Part shown: positions 23,591-33,330 of the stretch, piece after piece
Numbering within the stretch: the stretch's first letter is position 1
Layout of the letters: the number at the start of each line of letters is the position of its first letter
DNA from: Pyropia haitanensis
Taxonomy: Eukaryota > Rhodophyta > Bangiophyceae > Bangiales > Bangiaceae
Assembly: GCA_008729055.1 (NCBI GenBank)
Contig: SDUX01000006.1
Coordinates: 1,869,501 to 1,933,500, forward strand
DNA: 64,000 nt
Direction: 5' to 3'
Notes under the pieces: model-generated
What the model was told of the DNA's origin: nothing
Seen by the model: only the letters and a program-made list of their open reading frames with translations
Database searches by the model: none
Program-made: the position numbers and the translations under genes

Positions 23591-24184
23591 CGCGCGTGAC
23601 GGTGGGGGGGCGGGGCGGGGGGGGGGGGGCGGGGGGGGGGGGGCGGGGAGATTCATAGGGGCTGCAGCGGGGGGGGGGGGGGGGGGGGTAGATGGGTCGA
23701 TGGCGCCCGCTGGCCTACCGCTGCGTCTCTCTCCCATGGGAGGGCGGGCGGAGTGGCGGGCTGATGTGGTAGACCCGGGGTATCGTTGCAGCGCTGCGCA
23801 AACACCGACGCTGCGGGGCTGGGGCGGCCAGCCTCTGCCGCGCTTTTTTTTTTGCAGGCCGTACTACTGTCATTGGGGGGGGGCTCTTGGCCTTGCGGGG
23901 CACCGCCGCTGCACGGGAAAGCCTCGTTTATGCATCGCCATAGCCTATGGCGTACGCCGTCCCTCCTCCCGGCGCCACCCTCCCCCTCGGTACCACCTCC
24001 GTCTTCCCGCTTCCTCTTCTCGGATTGCCATGCACTCATCGCTACAACATCTGGCGTCCGCCGTGCCGCCCCCAAGCGGCCCCCACGCCCGTCTCAGCCT
24101 CGCCCCCCCTTTCCTCAGCCCTCCCCCACCCGACCCCCCCTCTGGTGCCCCTCTTCTCTTCCCCCGCGCGGACGCAGCGCGCCC
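23591..24184. other. Convergent 3' region
   Basis: Starts with G-runs (23600-23690), then ordinary composition. No gene seen. It lies between the WD40-like gene and the convergent membrane protein gene. Confidence 0.5.
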
Positions 24185-24647
24185 CTAGACGGTCCCCCCA
24201 TCCCCACCACCGCCCTCGCCGAGCAGCCCGTCGAGCGCCCGTGCCGCCGCCTCGTGCACCACAACCCCACGCGCCGCCGCGGCCGCCGCGGCCGCCGCCG
24301 CCGCCGCGTCCGCGGCCGCCCGGTCGGCCGCCGACTCCACCGCCACAAACGCACACGCGCGGGCGGCGGCCGGCGCGGACGCCGCGGCGGAGCAGCGGAG
24401 GTCCGTCCACGCGACCGAGTGCCACAGGTCGCGGGGCGCCGCGGCGAGCGCCGCCCCCGCCCAGTGCGCCGCCGCGTGGTGGCAGTGCGTCAGCGACGCG
24501 AGCGCCCGCGCCGGCGCGTCGCCGTGGACGAGGTACACGGCGGCCGCCGCGGCGAGCGCCGCGTGGCGGCCGTGCGCGGGCACCGCCGCCGGGCGGAGCG
24601 TGCGGTACGGGTCGCGGGTGCGCGTGTGCAAGATGCCGTCGTCATCG

Positions 24648-24710
<63 letters not shown>

Positions 24711-25720
24711 CCGCCGCTACCGCGGACCGAGGCCACCGCGGCGGGCAGGGCCGTCGCGTTCCATGCGAGCCGCGTGTCCATGTGGAGCTCCTCCCAGTCG
24801 GCAGCCGCGGCGGCCCACCGGTCGCGCGGGTGGAGGCCGAGGTAGGACGGCGGCAGCGTCGTGTGCCGCCGCCCAACGCCGTGGCCGAGGAGGGCGGCCA
24901 GCCGCCCCACCGGCGCCACCGGGTGCTCCCCGCCGACGGCCACGTCGAGCCAATAGTCCCACGGGCACGTCGCGCCCGGCCGCCGCAGCGTGCACCCGCC
25001 GACGGCGGCGGAGAGGGCGTCGACGGCGCGCACGACGGCGGTGATGCCGCCGGGTGACGCCGCCACCCGCGCCCACCGGAGCGTCACGGCGGGGCCGGCC
25101 GCCGCGGCGGCGGCGGCGGCGGCCGCCGCGGCCGCCGCGGCCGCCGCGTCAGCGGGCAGGCCCACCGCCATCTCGACGAGGACGGTGTGGCGGGGGGCGC
25201 GGCCACGGCGGCGGCGGGCGGCCGCGACGAGGGCGGCGCGGCCGCCGCCGCCGCCGCCGCTGCTGTCGCCGCCGCCGCCGTCGGCCGACAGGGCGGCGAG
25301 GAAGGCCGGCAACGCCGCCGCGTCGGCGGCCGTGTCCACCGGCACGTACAGGGAGAGGCGCGCGACGCCGCCGTGGGCGTGAACCGCCGCGGCGGACGCG
25401 GCGGCAACGGCGCGGAGGCGCGGCATCAGCACCTGGTCAGCGGTCAGCCCCGTGGCGGCGGCGCCGTCGCCGCCGCCGCCGCCGCCATCCCCGCCGGCCC
25501 CATCATCGACGCCAAAATCCACATTGTCTGCGTAGCGCACAGGGGGAGCGGCGGCGGGGCGGCCAAAGAGGGCGCCCGCCGCCAAGTAGAGGGCCGTCGC
25601 GGCCAGCGCGGCGGCAGAGGCCGCCAGCGCCAGCGGCGCCGCCGCGGCGACCCGCCGTCGCGCGCGCCGCCGGTCGCGGTGGCGGGCCGCCAATGATGAC
25701 GGGCCCCTATGACCAAGCAT
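24185..25720 (-). CDS. Unrecognised type II membrane protein
   Basis: An intact 511-residue frame from ATG to stop, with no long homopolymers. The N-terminal 22 residues are Arg-rich, followed by one hydrophobic segment (about 25-50), which predicts a signal anchor with the bulk in the lumen or outside. Blocks of real-looking sequence (CPWDYWLDVAVGGEHP, LPPSYLGLHPRDRW, ALASLTHCHHAAAHW, DLWHSVAWTDLRC) alternate with Ala, Gly and Asp-Gly low-complexity inserts. The inserts look like expansions in loops of a conserved fold. I do not recognise the family. GPI-transamidase PIG-S was considered and does not fit (no second membrane segment). Confidence 0.6.
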
Positions 25721-26967
25721 GGCCCATAGGCGGGTGCGACAGGGGGGGGGGAGAGAAGGGGAGGGAAGGGGAGGGGGAGGGCTGCACCAGGGGCGGGAGG
25801 CAGAGGAGGGGAGGGGTCAGCGCACACAGCGAGTCTCGGTCGTGACGGCGGCCGTCCACGCATCGGGCTCAGTTTGTCGCACCAGGTGGCGGTCAATACA
25901 ATCAATTCGTTGTCATCGAGACCGAGTTGCTAGTAGAAGTGTTTGGTGAATGCAACGTGTTGAAAGATCTCAAGTACTGTCGCACTCACACTACTTGATC
26001 GTCTCTGTCCAGGTGTATTCACCCGTCGGCCACCCTCCCCTCCCCGACTGTCAGAAAGCTGCGGCGGATAGCATGTTATCCAACCCCCCTTCAGAGGTGC
26101 TGTGGGGGGTTTGATAACTGGATAACACCCCCCGCTGTTATCAAATCCCTCTGGGGGGCGTTTGATCCCACGTGATCCGGCCCGCCCCCCACCCCCCCTA
26201 ATCGTCCCCCCACCCACCCCCCACCCCCCCCCCACCCCCCACCCTCCCACCCCCCACCCCCTCCCCCACCCCCCCTCCCACCCCCCGTCTCCCGACCTCC
26301 CGCCCTCCCCCCCTCCCCTCCTCTAGCTGCCTCCTCCCCGCTGCAACGGCGGCGACCGGGGCCACCTCGGCGGCGGCGGCGTCCCCCGTCCCCCTGCTGA
26401 CCATCTGAGCACCGGCGCTAGCCCGGCGCTGTGGCCATCGCCCGACCGCTTCGAGAAGGCTCGCCCTTCCTGCTTCCCACCCACCTCGACAGAGGGCCCC
26501 TCGCTGACCTTCTGTAGCTACGGGAGCTGGCTTGGTTATGTGGATGAGCTTAGTCGAGTGGTACTACCAGGTGGGTCACCTGCATTGGCCACAGGCGCGG
26601 GATCGCCTGACGGGTCGACGGGCGCTGGGGCAGCCGACCTGACGGCGGAAGCGGGGTCAACCCACACTTCGTGAGGCACTGAGGGTGGCAGCGCGCCCTC
26701 GAGAGACGGGCTACCCGGTGCGTCTGCAGGAGCTTGAAGACTCAGGGGGGGGCACCGGCGTGAGGACAGGTGGCGGATGAGAGAGGGAATGCGCGCGCCA
26801 CAGCCGCCCATCGGTGGCACGAGGGTGCCTGCGGTGGCGGGTAAGGGAGTGGGATGAAGGGATGTGGGGGGTGCGGCGGCGCGGCGTCAGGTGGCGCCGT
26901 GAAGCTCCCCGCTCCGAGCCGTGGCGTCGCGTGCGGTGCGGCGTAGCGGCCGTGCACGCCCCGTGTC
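25721..26967. other. Intergenic region with foldbacks
   Basis: 25721-25840 is G-rich. 25850-26070 has normal composition with no gene seen. 26075-26145 carries inverted repeats, listed separately. 26170-26330 is a C-rich tract. 26400-26967 has short open frames only. Confidence 0.5.
26075..26145. repeat. Cluster of GTTATC/GATAAC foldbacks
   Basis: GTTATCCAACCCCCC (26075-26089) is the inverted copy of GGGGGGTTTGATAAC (26104-26118), with one mismatch and a 14-base loop. TTTGATAAC (26110-26118) is also inverted against GTTATCAAA (26137-26145). The two hairpins share an arm and are mutually exclusive. Confidence 0.75.
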
Positions 26968-27016
26968 CAGTGTCTATTCTACCGGAGATGAGGATCAAAT
27001 GATCCTCACCTGAGGA

Positions 27017-28102
27017 TCATTTGATCCTCGCCTGACCTGACCAGAAATCGTCGATTCCATGCATCTGAGAGGGTTTTTTGTCCTCCACCAGGCTACTGAG
27101 AGCTACAGACGGAGCCTGAGGGGCGCCCGCGGCGACCAGCGGCCGCGGCGCCGTTCGCAGCGCCGGCGAAGACGACCACAAAGGCGACGACAGGGGCGCC
27201 ACGAGAGGGGCGGCAGGCAGAGGCCCCGCCACGGCGGCCAGCGCGCCCGGCGCAGCGAGCGCAGGTGCGCCCGGACCGGGCGCCCCAAACGACGGCCGCG
27301 CCACGGCCAGCACCACAGCCCCCAGCCCGGTGCCGGGAGGGCGCCGAACACGGGCGCCCGCGGCGCTCCCGCCGGCGGAGGCGTCGGAGTTGCGCCCCCA
27401 CCCCGCCGCGGCGGCGTCGTCGCCGGCACAGCCTCCGTCGCCAGTGCCGCCTCCGACCTCTACGCCGGCGTCGACGGCGACGGCTGCGCGGCGGAGGAGG
27501 CGGAGGCGACGGCGCCTCCGCCGGAGGCCAGTCCCCCACCCCGTCCCCCTTCGCCGTCGCCGGCGGTGGCGGGAGCGACGAAAAGGGCGAGAAGGCCGCC
27601 GGCGGGAAGGGCGACGGCCCTCCCCGCTTTCCGGCCGCCGGTGGGGCCACCACCCGGCAGCTGCTGCCGCGGCCGCTGCCGGCCGGCGCCGACGACGCTA
27701 CCGCGCGTGACGGCGTTCCGCCGTTGCCGCTGCCGCTGCCGCTGCCGCTGCCGCTGCCGTTGCCGCCGGCGGCGGCAACGCTGCTCGCTGAAGCCGCCGC
27801 GGGGGGCGTGCCGCCAAAGCGAAATCCCCCCAGCAGGGCCCCCGCAAAGGGCCCCCCCCGGGGGTAGCCGCCCCGCCGCGCAGGCGCACCCCAAAGGGCG
27901 TCCCATAGGTCGAGGGGGTGGCCCCAAACGGCGGCGCCGCCACCACCCCGCCGCCGCCGCCCGCCGTCGGCGTGCCGCCACTGGGGACGCCGCCGCCCAC
28001 CGGGGCGGCGCCCGCCCCCGCCCGCGCCGGCGTCTGGGGGGTGCCCCCAGCCGGCGGGGCACCCGCCGCCGCCGTGGCGCGGGAGTGGGCAGAGGGGAAG
28101 AC
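27017..28102 (-). CDS. FG-motif, Gly/Pro/Ala-rich frame inside the inverted-repeat element
   Basis: On the minus strand a polypyrimidine-CAG acceptor precedes 28102. From there the translation contains spaced FG motifs in low-complexity sequence: PPFGATPSTYGTPFG, FRFGGTPPA, PVFGALPAPG and PSFGAPGPG. It ends with a less repetitive tail (EDKKPSQMHGIDDFW) whose stop lies inside the element's left subterminal repeat. The sense jumps frames at C-rich runs, so no single frame covers it. The pattern resembles FG nucleoporins, but the composition is so biased that chance FGs are possible. An upstream exon (28180-28480) was not resolved. It may be a captured host gene fragment. Confidence 0.3.
27718..27765. 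repeat. Hexanucleotide repeat (CCGCTG)n
   Basis: About six to seven units of CCGCTG with ccgttg at the edges. On the minus strand in the frame used above it encodes alternating Ser-Gly. Confidence 0.8.
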
Positions 28103-28749
28103 CTGTGAAGGAGGAGGAGGAAACTGGCAACCGTTCGGCTGAGGGGGCCTTTCCCGTCGTCGACCCCCCCTCTGCGCTCGGCCCTGGTGTGCGGAACCCG
28201 CACGCGCCAGGCTCTCTCTGCTTCTGTGCGTCCGCGGCACGCGGCGGGCGCGCAAGACCTGGCACATGGTGCCGCGGGCGGCGATCCCAGGTGCAGCGCC
28301 ACCGGCGCGGGCACTCGACAAAAAGCGCGCCAAACTCATCTTCTGCTCAAGCTTGGATGCACCCAAGCTCCCCCAAAGGCAAAGAGACGGCGCTGAGTTC
28401 GTTTCTGGCCTCAGAAAAGGCGGCAGGTGACGGGAACTAGAAAAAAACAGACACTGAAAAACCGAATCATTTGATCCGAAAAGGATCAAATGATCCGGTC
28501 GGTAGAATAGACACTAGTGCAGCCCAGCCGTCATCGCGCAGCGTCGGCTGGGTGCACTGAGGGCACGTCCACCAATGTCGATATTCGCCGATATTCGTGC
28601 CACGTAGGAAAAACGTGGCGCGTCGGGCCAAACGTGGCACTGATGCGGTCGTTCATCAATGTCAACGAGCTATCCCGGCCTAAAACGAACCCCCCTCAGC
28701 GAATAGACTTGATATAAGTGACGACATAACTTCCTCTCCGTACCCTGAC

Positions 28750-28824
28750 GTCTGTTAGCTCCAGAGCTATCGCCGGGCCAAAACAGGGTGTTTTGGCCGA
28801 GCGATAGCCCTGGAGCCAACAGAC
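28750..28824. repeat. 75-nt long hairpin
   Basis: Two arms of about 36 nt (from GTCTGTTAGCTCCAG to GGCCAAAACA, then TGTTTTGGCC to CTGGAGCCAACAGAC) pair with only a few single mismatches around a 3-base loop (ggg, 28786-28788). It could be a miniature foldback element or a small-RNA precursor. Confidence 0.75.
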
Positions 28825-29352
28825 CTTACCAATTGCCAGGGCGATGATTGGCTGAGAGCGTGCCACGTGTGGGCATCATTTCGACAGTGTGATAGTGGAG
28901 AGTTGTCAACACCAACGGCCTGGAACGAAGACGACGAACGGACCCGTGGTTTGGAAGGTAGCCTGTTGGTAGCCCCCGTCTCCACCGTAAGGCCACTTCA
29001 CGTGCTTCGCCTGATAGCTCGCCGATAGCCCGACCACCCAGACGCTGCCACGTATGTACACGTGGCTTCTTAAAACGACTCATTTAAGACTGATAGCCGA
29101 CATTGGTGGACGTGCTCTGAAGAGCGGCGGGGCGGCACCTGCCCTGACGTCGGCGTGGAGCGGATGCGATGGAACACCCCCAGTTGTTGCAAGCCGTGGC
29201 GGCCCCTGGAGCAAAGGATCTGGACTGCTGCCAGCGTCTGCTGAGAACAAGAATGCACTGGATCGAACTTAAGCAGAATGTGCAAGATCACAGTACAGCA
29301 ATTGTGTTAGATTAAATCAAGTTCGCTGATCCGGTCTTAGATTAATCAATAG

Positions 29353-29394
29353 ATTAATCTATAGATTAATTGGAAAAATTAAACGTATACGTTT
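29353..29394. repeat. Two perfect AT-rich palindromes
   Basis: ATTAATCTATAGATTAAT (29353-29370, 18 bp) and AAACGTATACGTTT (29381-29394, 14 bp) are both exact dyads, 10 bp apart. They sit at the boundary where the AT-richer island returns to GC-rich sequence. Confidence 0.8.
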
Positions 29395-31212
29395 TTTCCG
29401 TGACAACCGTGGCGCGCGCGTGTCAGCGCGCGTGTGCGGCCCGCCACGACGGCCGATCGCGGCCGCCAGCCGGCCGCGTCTTTATTTCCCGCCCCGCCCG
29501 TGCGTACACGCCTGCGCCGCGGTGGTGTTGGCCCGCCAACGCCCGCGGCGGCCCGCGCCAGTGGCGGAACCGCCGCCGTCCACGATGACTGGGAGGGGGG
29601 CGGGGGGGGGGGCTGGGAGGGAGGCGGCGACGGCGGCGGCGGCGGCGGCCGGTTTGGCCGCTCCGTGCGCGCCTGGTGGTGTTTTCCTCCGCCCCGACGC
29701 CCCCCCCCTCCCCTCCCCGCGTGGCCTTTGTGAGGGGGAGGACACGGGGCGCGACGTGGCGGGTCTTCCCCACGGCCGCCTCCCCCGCCTCTGCTGGCCT
29801 GTAAGCGGCGTGACGCGGCGGCGGTGGCGGCGGCGGCGGCGGCCACGGCAGCGGCAGTGACGGCAGCGGCGGGCAGCAGCCGCGGCAATTATTGGTGCCC
29901 GGCGAGAGCACCGGCAGGTTGCGGCGGGGCGGCACCCCGGGCGGTCCCAAGTGCACTGGCGACGGGGAGCGGGGAGGGTGGGGGCAAGAGGAGGGTGAGG
30001 GAGGGATTGGGCTCCCCTCCTTCGCTCCCCCCCGGCCCTGGCGGGGTGCGTCGGCCGCGCGGTCTTCAAACGGGCGGGCGGGCTCCCCCCTCCCCACGCC
30101 GGTCATTGTACTGTGTGTACGCCGGGGATGCGGCATGCAGCAGGGGTGGAAGCGACGCGGGAGGCGGGGGAGGAGGGAGGCGGACCCCCCCTACGGGTGC
30201 TGCTGCCGCCGACGCCCCCCGCGACTGCTCTTCATGACGGGGCGGCGGCGCCCGTGGGTGAGCCCCGCTCCGCCACGCGCGCGGCGGCCAGATAGGGAGG
30301 GCGTGGGAGTGGCGCAGGCGCCACCCCCTTCCGCCGCCCTCTGGCGCCTCCTCTACCGCCGCCTATTCCCAGTCTGCGTCACCGGGTTTCCCGTCTGGCC
30401 GCCCTCTCCCACTCTTTCAGACGGACCGCCAACTTTGGGGGGGACGGCACTCGGGAGTGTGGAGGGAGGCGGGAGACGGTGGGCGCCTATCCCCTGTCCT
30501 GGCGGCCTCCCCCATCTGCCCGCCCGTCCGCCCGCCCGCCCCCCCCCGCCAGCTGCTCATTTTTTTTTTCCGCCGCCGCCGCCGCCGCCACCAACCCCCG
30601 TACGCACGTGCCACCGTGCCCGCGCCGCGGGCCGCCGCGGCGGTCGCCGTGGTTGCCAGCCCGCCACACACGTACGGTGGCGGCGGGTGGGCGGGCGGCG
30701 GCGCGGGGGCGGGCGGCGTGGCGGGCGGGGTGCTGGCTGGTGTATCGGCCGGCCTGTCTGGCGGGCGGCGGTGGCGGCGGCGGCGGCGGCGCGGTAGCGG
30801 GCTGGGTCATGGGCGCGCGCGCGGGGGGGCACCCGCCGGGGGGGGGGGGCGGGACGCGGTTGTGGAAAGACGCTGCCGCCGCCGAGCGGTCAGCGGTGGG
30901 GGCGGCGGCGGCAACCGCTCCCCCCGCCGACCCCCCCGTCAACCCCCCCGCGGGTTGCCCCGAAAGCGTCCCCCCCCCCCCGCCCTCCCCGGCGGCCGGC
31001 ACGCCCGCCGCGGCGGCCACGGTCGGCCGTCGTGAGCCTCTCCCGTCGCGCCCCCCCCCCCCCCACCCGTTTCCGGCCTCCGCGTCGTGCCCCTGCACGC
31101 TGCCCGCGGCGCGCCAGCGGCTGGCGTCGCCTCTTCCCTCCTCGTTTGCGTCGGCGCACGTCCCGCCACGGGCGTGGCGGCCGTCCCCCCCCCCCCTTGC
31201 CCGGCGGAGGCT

Positions 31213-33330
31213 ATGGTCCACCGCCGCCGCCGCCTCACCGCCGATGTGCGGGGCTGGCAGGCGCGGCTCGCCTACTCCATCGGCCGCGTCGGCTCCACCG
31301 CCCGGCGGCTGCGGGGGTCGGCCGGGGCGGCGACAGCGGCGGCAGCGGCGGCGGCGACGGCGGAGGCTGGGGTGGACGGCAGCGGCGGGGACGGCGGGCC
31401 GGGGCGGTCGCCGGTAGGGACGGTAGGGGGGGGGTGGGGGGGCGGCTCTGCGTCGGGCTCCCCTCACGGCGGTGGCAGCAGCGACGGGGTGGGGCTAGGG
31501 GAGGAGTATGCGCCGGTGCCCCCGTTGCGCTCACTGCTGAGCGCGGGTAGCAGCACGGCGGGAGAGTGCGTCGCGGCCGCTGCCACCGGCACTGCGGTCG
31601 CCGCCGGTCCTGCTGCGTCCGCCGGCGCGGGACCCGTGTCGATGGTGCTGTCGACGCCGTATGGGCGCGGTCCCCCCATGTCGACCGCGGCTGGCGCCAC
31701 CGCCGCCGCCGCCGCGGCGTGTGGCGGCGACGGCGGCAGCCACCGGTCGGCCCGCGACAGGCCGAGGAGACCCGACGGCGAGCCCGCGGTCGCGGCGCTG
31801 GCCGGCCGCCCCGCCGGCGCGTCGGCGCTGGAGCAGCTCCCGACCGAGCTGGTCGTGGAGATCCTGCTGCACCTCCCCACCGCCGCCGACATTGCCGCCG
31901 CCGCCGCGACGTGCGTGACGCTGGCGGTCGCGGCGGCGCCGCTCCTCCACCGCACCTACCAGTGCTCCGCGTGCGACGCGCCGCTCTTCTCCCCGCCCGC
32001 CACCGTGCCGTGGCTGACGCTCCCGTTTGCCCACTGCCTTCCCGACCTGCCCGCCAGCGGCTCGCTGGTGGTCGGGATGGCCATTGAAAAGCCCGTCGCG
32101 GCGACAATACCCTACTTTTTCCCGCAAGGGGGGGCCGTGGGGGGGGCGCCCGCTGTCGCCCGCCTCGTCGCCACCGAGGGCGTCATCTTTGAGACCGTCG
32201 AGTGCGCGAGCTGCCGGCTGTGTGTGGGCTACCGCCTACGGCGGCAGGAGCCGCTGCTGCCGCTGGGAATGTCCCGGGAGGGGGGATTGGCGGGCGGCTC
32301 TGCGGGGGAGCGCGCCGGTGGCGACTCCGCGGCCAGCCAGACGGGGGCGGTCGTTGACGGCGGTGCTGTGCTACCAGCGGGCGTACCCCCACTTGGAGTA
32401 GAGTCCCCGCTTCCGGTTACGTCTGCAGGCAGCTCATCCACCGACGAGGGGCTGCCGCCCGTGGTCAGCCCCACCTCGGTGCTTGGCGCCGACGCGGGCA
32501 GCAGCGGCGGCGGCAGTGGCGGCCCACTTGGCCCGGGGGGAAGAGCGACCAAGGCGGGGGCCTCGCGGCACGCTACGGCCACTTCCCTCCCGCCGTCCGC
32601 CCCCTGCGCCGGCAGCGCCTTGGCGCTCCTGGACCGGGTGTTCATTCGCCGCGGCTTTCTCTCCCTCGTGGACGGCCTGAACCGCCGCTTTGGGGGCGAT
32701 GACGCGCAGCGGCAGCTGGAGCCCGACGTGGCGGCCTGTCACCTGGTGTGCGGCGCATGTGGGTGGCGGCTGGCGCACCTCCGCAAGCTGGTGTTTGAGG
32801 TGTCGTGCGTGATCCGCTCGCGGGTGGCGGCGGTGTCGTTTTTTGGGGCCACCGAACCCCCCGCCCGGCGTGACCGATGGCGGCCGCCGCCCATGGCGCC
32901 GGCGGCGGTGCCTGCCACGGGCAGCGGCGGCGACGGCGGCGGCGACGGGGGCGGCGGGGGCGACGGTGGCGGTGGTGGAGACGGGGGCGACTGTGCCATT
33001 GGCGGGCCAGGGGATCCCGAGTGGGAGCGCCTCCGCGCGGCCGACGCGGCGGCCGACGGCCGGTGCCCGTCGGTGGTGCCCGGCGAGGCCACGGTCATCC
33101 TTCTGGGCACGGTATGGATGAATGTGCGGGACTCGCACTGTGGGCGGTGCGGCAGCCTGGTCGGCGTCACGTTTTCCATGTACCGGGGGGGGGACGCCCT
33201 CTGGTTGCAGCAGTACCTCAGCTGCCGGTGGGCGGCCTTTTCTAAGCGTACTCGCCGGGAGCTGCTGCCAGGGGCAGCGGCAGGAGCGGCACGGGCCGCG
33301 GGGGGGGCGGTCGCCCTCATCAACCAATGA
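31213..33330 (+). CDS. F-box protein with four CxxC motifs
   Basis: 705 residues in one exon. An F-box-like helix set (about 206-245, LEQLPTELVVEILLHLPTAA) suggests a substrate receptor of an SCF-type ubiquitin ligase that binds Skp1. Downstream are four CxxC pairs in conserved-looking contexts: YQCSACDAPLF, VECASCRLCVGYRL, CHLVCGACGWRL and HCGRCGSLVGV. This layout is reminiscent of beta-tent zinc domains (Yippee/CULT type), possibly two copies, but the match is by pattern only. Low-complexity Ser/Gly linkers separate the parts. The ATG at 31213 is the first in frame; upstream open sequence starts only with GTG. The stop lies directly after VALINQ. Confidence 0.7.
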   Translation: MVHRRRRLTADVRGWQARLAYSIGRVGSTARRLRGSAGAATAAAAAAATAEAGVDGSGGDGGPGRSPVGTVGGGWGGGSASGSPHGGGSSDGVGLGEEYAPVPPLRSLLSAGSSTAGECVAAAATGTAVAAGPAASAGAGPVSMVLSTPYGRGPPMSTAAGATAAAAAACGGDGGSHRSARDRPRRPDGEPAVAALAGRPAGASALEQLPTELVVEILLHLPTAADIAAAAATCVTLAVAAAPLLHRTYQCSACDAPLFSPPATVPWLTLPFAHCLPDLPASGSLVVGMAIEKPVAATIPYFFPQGGAVGGAPAVARLVATEGVIFETVECASCRLCVGYRLRRQEPLLPLGMSREGGLAGGSAGERAGGDSAASQTGAVVDGGAVLPAGVPPLGVESPLPVTSAGSSSTDEGLPPVVSPTSVLGADAGSSGGGSGGPLGPGGRATKAGASRHATATSLPPSAPCAGSALALLDRVFIRRGFLSLVDGLNRRFGGDDAQRQLEPDVAACHLVCGACGWRLAHLRKLVFEVSCVIRSRVAAVSFFGATEPPARRDRWRPPPMAPAAVPATGSGGDGGGDGGGGGDGGGGGDGGDCAIGGPGDPEWERLRAADAAADGRCPSVVPGEATVILLGTVWMNVRDSHCGRCGSLVGVTFSMYRGGDALWLQQYLSCRWAAFSKRTRRELLPGAAAGAARAAGGAVALINQ

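Larger units (their letters stand above)
26968..28516. mobile_element. 1.55-kb element with hAT-like terminal inverted repeats, non-autonomous
   Basis: The ends are inverted copies of [C/T]AGTGTCTATTCTACCG: left end 26968-26984, right end finishing at 28516. The first five bases (CAGTG and TAGTG) fit the YARNG rule of hAT termini. Each end also carries two copies of the near-palindrome GGATCA-AA/TT-TGATCC: left at 26992-27005 and 27014-27027, right at 28464-28477 (one change) and 28483-28496. No 8-bp target duplication is visible with these boundaries, so the insertion is old or the boundaries are slightly off. No transposase is encoded. The interior holds an FG-rich frame. Confidence 0.7.
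28517..31212. other. Repeat-rich intergenic region
   Basis: 28517-29400 is distinctly AT-richer and full of inverted repeats (75-nt hairpin and palindromes listed separately; also TGCCACGT with its inverse ACGTGGCA at about 28590-28640). 29400-31212 returns to GC-rich low complexity with no recognisable gene; it should hold the promoter of the F-box gene. Confidence 0.5.
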
